Origin: an uncultured Prevotellaceae bacterium
GTDB lineage: Bacteria > Bacteroidota > Bacteroidia > Bacteroidales > Bacteroidaceae
Direction: 5' to 3'
Assembly (NCBI GenBank): GCA_946403615.1
Contig: CAMJAO010000100.1
Span: 1-7,379, forward strand
DNA: 7,379 bases
The notes under the pieces were generated by a model. It had not been told where the DNA came from, did no database searches, and saw only the letters and a list, made by a program, of their open reading frames with translations. The translations under genes were made by a program, and so were the position numbers. Shown one piece after another: positions 6,128 to 7,379 of the stretch (the stretch's first letter is position 1; each line of letters begins with the position of its first letter).

Positions 6128-6640
6128 ATGAAAACAAAGAAATTATTATTGATGGCGCTGTTCATGTTGGCAGCCATCGGAGTGAAGGCACAATACGTTA
6201 CAGTGTTCTTTTGGGATACGGTAGGCGATTTTACCAATATCCGCAATGCGCCTAACGGAAAAATCGTTGAGAAGGTTTCTACCAGTATCGACGCCATGCT
6301 TTTGGTGGAGACGCCTGTCAATGGGTGGTGGTCCATTTGCGATGCAAGTTATTATGAGCCCGATGGTGGCTTGTACAAATTGTCTGGCTCACGAAGTGGT
6401 TATTACATCCACTACTCCTGCATCGGTGTGGGCACTCGCAATTACGGTGGACAGACGCTCTACCTGCGCGCCACACCTTCTTCACGTGCAAAAGTGGTCT
6501 ATTCTTTCAAAGAGGAGTTAGTCCTTCATCCCATGGATGTGAAGGGCGATTGGGTCAAAGTCTCTACCATTGACGGAAAGCACACCGGTTGGATTCAGGA
6601 CGATTGGCTCTGCGGCAATCCCGTCACCAACTGCAATTAA
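6128..6640 (+). CDS. Secreted protein with two bacterial SH3-like repeats
   Basis: The 170-residue product has a Sec signal peptide (1-21, cut at VKA|QY) and no lipobox. The mature part holds two SH3b-like segments. The first (about 24-103) has TNIRNAPNGKIV at 36-47 and GWWSI at 66-70. The second (about 109-163) has LYLRATPSSRAKVV at 111-124, GDWVKV at 140-145 and GWIQDDWL at 154-161. These are the usual strand and turn signatures of SH3_3-type domains, which in envelope proteins often bind peptidoglycan or partner proteins. No enzyme domain is attached. Four cysteines (71, 98, 162, 169) remain in the exported protein and could form disulfides. It lies 21 bases after the lipoprotein gene with no promoter between, so joint transcription and related function are likely. 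The true ligand is unknown. Confidence 0.93.
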   Translation: MKTKKLLLMALFMLAAIGVKAQYVTVFFWDTVGDFTNIRNAPNGKIVEKVSTSIDAMLLVETPVNGWWSICDASYYEPDGGLYKLSGSRSGYYIHYSCIGVGTRNYGGQTLYLRATPSSRAKVVYSFKEELVLHPMDVKGDWVKVSTIDGKHTGWIQDDWLCGNPVTNCN

Positions 6641-6667
6641 GTCCTCCTCTGAGCATTCACAATCTGC

Positions 6668-6698
6668 AGGCTGGGTGCTATCACAAGAGCACCGGCCT
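6668..6698 (+). other. Hairpin in the 3' region of the SH3 gene, not terminator-like
   Basis: GGTGCT (6674-6679) pairs with AGCACC (6688-6693) around an 8-base loop. The stem extends through a G bulge and a T-G wobble to AGGC (6668-6671) with GCCT (6695-6698), about 11 pairs in all. No T run follows, so it is not an intrinsic terminator. It could stabilise the 3' end of the mRNA or be incidental. The remainder of 6641-6750 shows no credible ORF. Confidence 0.4.
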
Positions 6699-6750
6699 TC
6701 ATCTCTAGGATGTGTGGGGTAGTTTAACATGATATAATCTCTAACCCCCA

Positions 6751-6797
6751 ACATAAAAATACTCGACCTCATATATGAAGTCGAGTATTTTTTATGT
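6751..6797. terminator. Bidirectional terminator between the convergent SH3 gene and galK
   Basis: ACATAAAAATACTCGAC (6751-6767) is nearly the exact reverse complement of 6780-6797, with one extra base in the T/A run. The interior TCATATATGA (6769-6778) is itself palindromic, with a single C/A mismatch between. GTCGAGTA followed by six T gives an intrinsic terminator on the plus strand. The symmetric five A give a T run for galK transcripts arriving on the minus strand. The convergent gene arrangement fits this double use. Confidence 0.85.
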
Positions 6798-6826
6798 CTA
6801 ACCCCTTATCTGAGCTTTAGTAACTA

Positions 6827-6893
6827 CTCCCTCCCCTCGGGGAGGGTCGGGGAGGGGGCTTTAGGGGGCTTTAAGGGGCTTTAGGTGGCTCGC
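6827..6893. repeat. GC-rich 10-bp-period repeat patch behind galK, G-quadruplex-prone
   Basis: CCCTCCCC (6829-6836) and GGGGAGGG (6839-6846) form an inverted repeat. TCGGGGAGGG occurs twice in tandem (6837-6856). The 10-base unit GGGGGCTTTA occurs twice exactly (6854-6873), once with one change (6874-6883) and once more degenerately (6884-6893). Six runs of three to five G fall within 40 bases on the plus strand, enough for a G-quadruplex. The patch ends one base before the galK stop, so it lies in the galK 3' untranslated region. Similar G-rich intergenic patches are, from memory, frequent in Bacteroidales genomes. Confidence 0.85.
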
Positions 6894-6894
6894 T

Positions 6895-7379
6895 TTAACA
6901 AATCTTCCTCGAACCGTCGCCTATCACCACGTCTATGACCTGAGGTTCTTTGCCGTATTTTTTGGCATAGCGTTTCTTCGCATCAGCGATAAACGGCTCG
7001 TACAATTCGTCTTTCACCAGGTTGATGGTGCAGCCGCCGAAACCGCCACCCATGATGCGGCTGCCGGTCACGCCGTTGTCGCGGGCGATGTCGTTCAGGA
7101 AATCGAGTTCTTCGCAACTCACCTCATATTCCTTCGACAGTCCCTCGTGCGTCTCATACATCTTCTGGCCCACCGTCTCGTAGTCGCCTGCCACCAGAGC
7201 GTCGCAAACGGCCAACACGCGGTCTTTCTCGCCCAACACGAAGTGAGCGCGCTTGTAGTCTTCTTCGCCTACCTCGGCACGGACCTCTTCCAACTGCTCC
7301 CATGTGCAGTCGCGCAGCGTTTCAAACTTGCCTTCCGGATGCTTGGCGGCGATGTGCTTCACCACGTTCTCGCACGAGT
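6895..7379 (-). CDS. galK: Galactokinase, C-terminal part (runs off the right edge)
   Basis: The enzyme phosphorylates alpha-D-galactose at C1 with ATP in the cytoplasm, the first committed step of the Leloir pathway. About 161 C-terminal residues are visible, and the frame is open to the edge (SCENVVKHIAAKHP at the left of the fragment), so the GTG at 7365 is not the true start. The galactokinase/GHMP motif 3, GSRIMGGGFGGCT, is at 7033-7065 and forms part of the active-site glycine loop. The preceding stretch with HFVLGEKDRV and the alternating helices fits the galactokinase C-terminal domain, and it ends in GDGSRKIC. A complete family member has about 385 residues, so roughly the first 60 percent is missing from the window. 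The gene converges on the SH3 gene and is not adjacent to galM, about 5.6 kb away. Confidence 0.97.
   Translation of the reverse strand, partial: SCENVVKHIAAKHPEGKFETLRDCTWEQLEEVRAEVGEEDYKRAHFVLGEKDRVLAVCDALVAGDYETVGQKMYETHEGLSKEYEVSCEELDFLNDIARDNGVTGSRIMGGGFGGCTINLVKDELYEPFIADAKKRYAKKYGKEPQVIDVVIGDGSRKIC

Noticed and set aside
6016..6336. Minus-strand frame of 106 codons across the lipoprotein/SH3 junction
   Set aside because: It is antisense to two genes with clear signal peptides and domains, and its product resembles no protein I recognise.
6518..6772. Minus-strand frame of 84 codons downstream of the SH3 gene
   Set aside because: It starts inside the terminator hairpin, overlaps the SH3 gene antisense and has no promoter or protein-like pattern.

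Overview
The window looks like a chromosomal segment of a Bacteroidales bacterium, most probably Prevotella or a close relative (Segatella, Hallella). The reasons are Bacteroidetes-type promoters (TTTG, then about 20 bases, then TAnnTTTG), the absence of Shine-Dalgarno motifs, a secreted amylase with a C-terminal tail of the type IX secretion sorting kind, a lipoprotein form of aldose 1-epimerase, and A-rich starts such as ATGAAAAAA. The genus is an inference from protein style. The family calls for galM, galK and the amylase rest on visible motifs.

Layout. The left two thirds read on the minus strand. A long secreted alpha-amylase (1735-4998) is followed 30 bases downstream by a 63-codon acidic small ORF (1513-1704) and then a strong hairpin terminator (1457-1495). 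Next, under its own promoter, comes galM (65-1240), a lipoprotein aldose 1-epimerase. Eleven bases past galM the first 17 codons of another possible minus-strand gene run off the left edge. To the right of the amylase is a divergent intergenic region (4999-5335) with a promoter on each side, a LacI-operator-like palindrome, a 10-bp tandem repeat array and C-rich tracts. From it a two-gene plus-strand unit is read: a lipoprotein with a calcium-loop-like motif (5336-6106) and a secreted protein with two SH3-like repeats (6128-6640). A long, nearly symmetric hairpin (6751-6797) sits between this unit and the convergent 3' end of galK (minus, 6895 to the right edge). A GC-rich repeat patch with G-quadruplex potential lies directly behind galK.

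How the genes fit together. The amylase would cut starch or glycogen outside the cell. GalM at the envelope could interconvert the anomers of the released sugars. Galactokinase takes alpha-galactose into the Leloir pathway in the cytoplasm. The window is therefore a loosely clustered carbohydrate-use region, interrupted by an envelope-protein pair of unknown role. No transposase, CRISPR array, tRNA, rRNA or phage gene was seen. The parts least explained by known biology are the small ORF behind the amylase, the recurring C-terminal module of the amylase, the 10-bp CTAG-phased repeat array, and the lipoprotein/SH3 pair.
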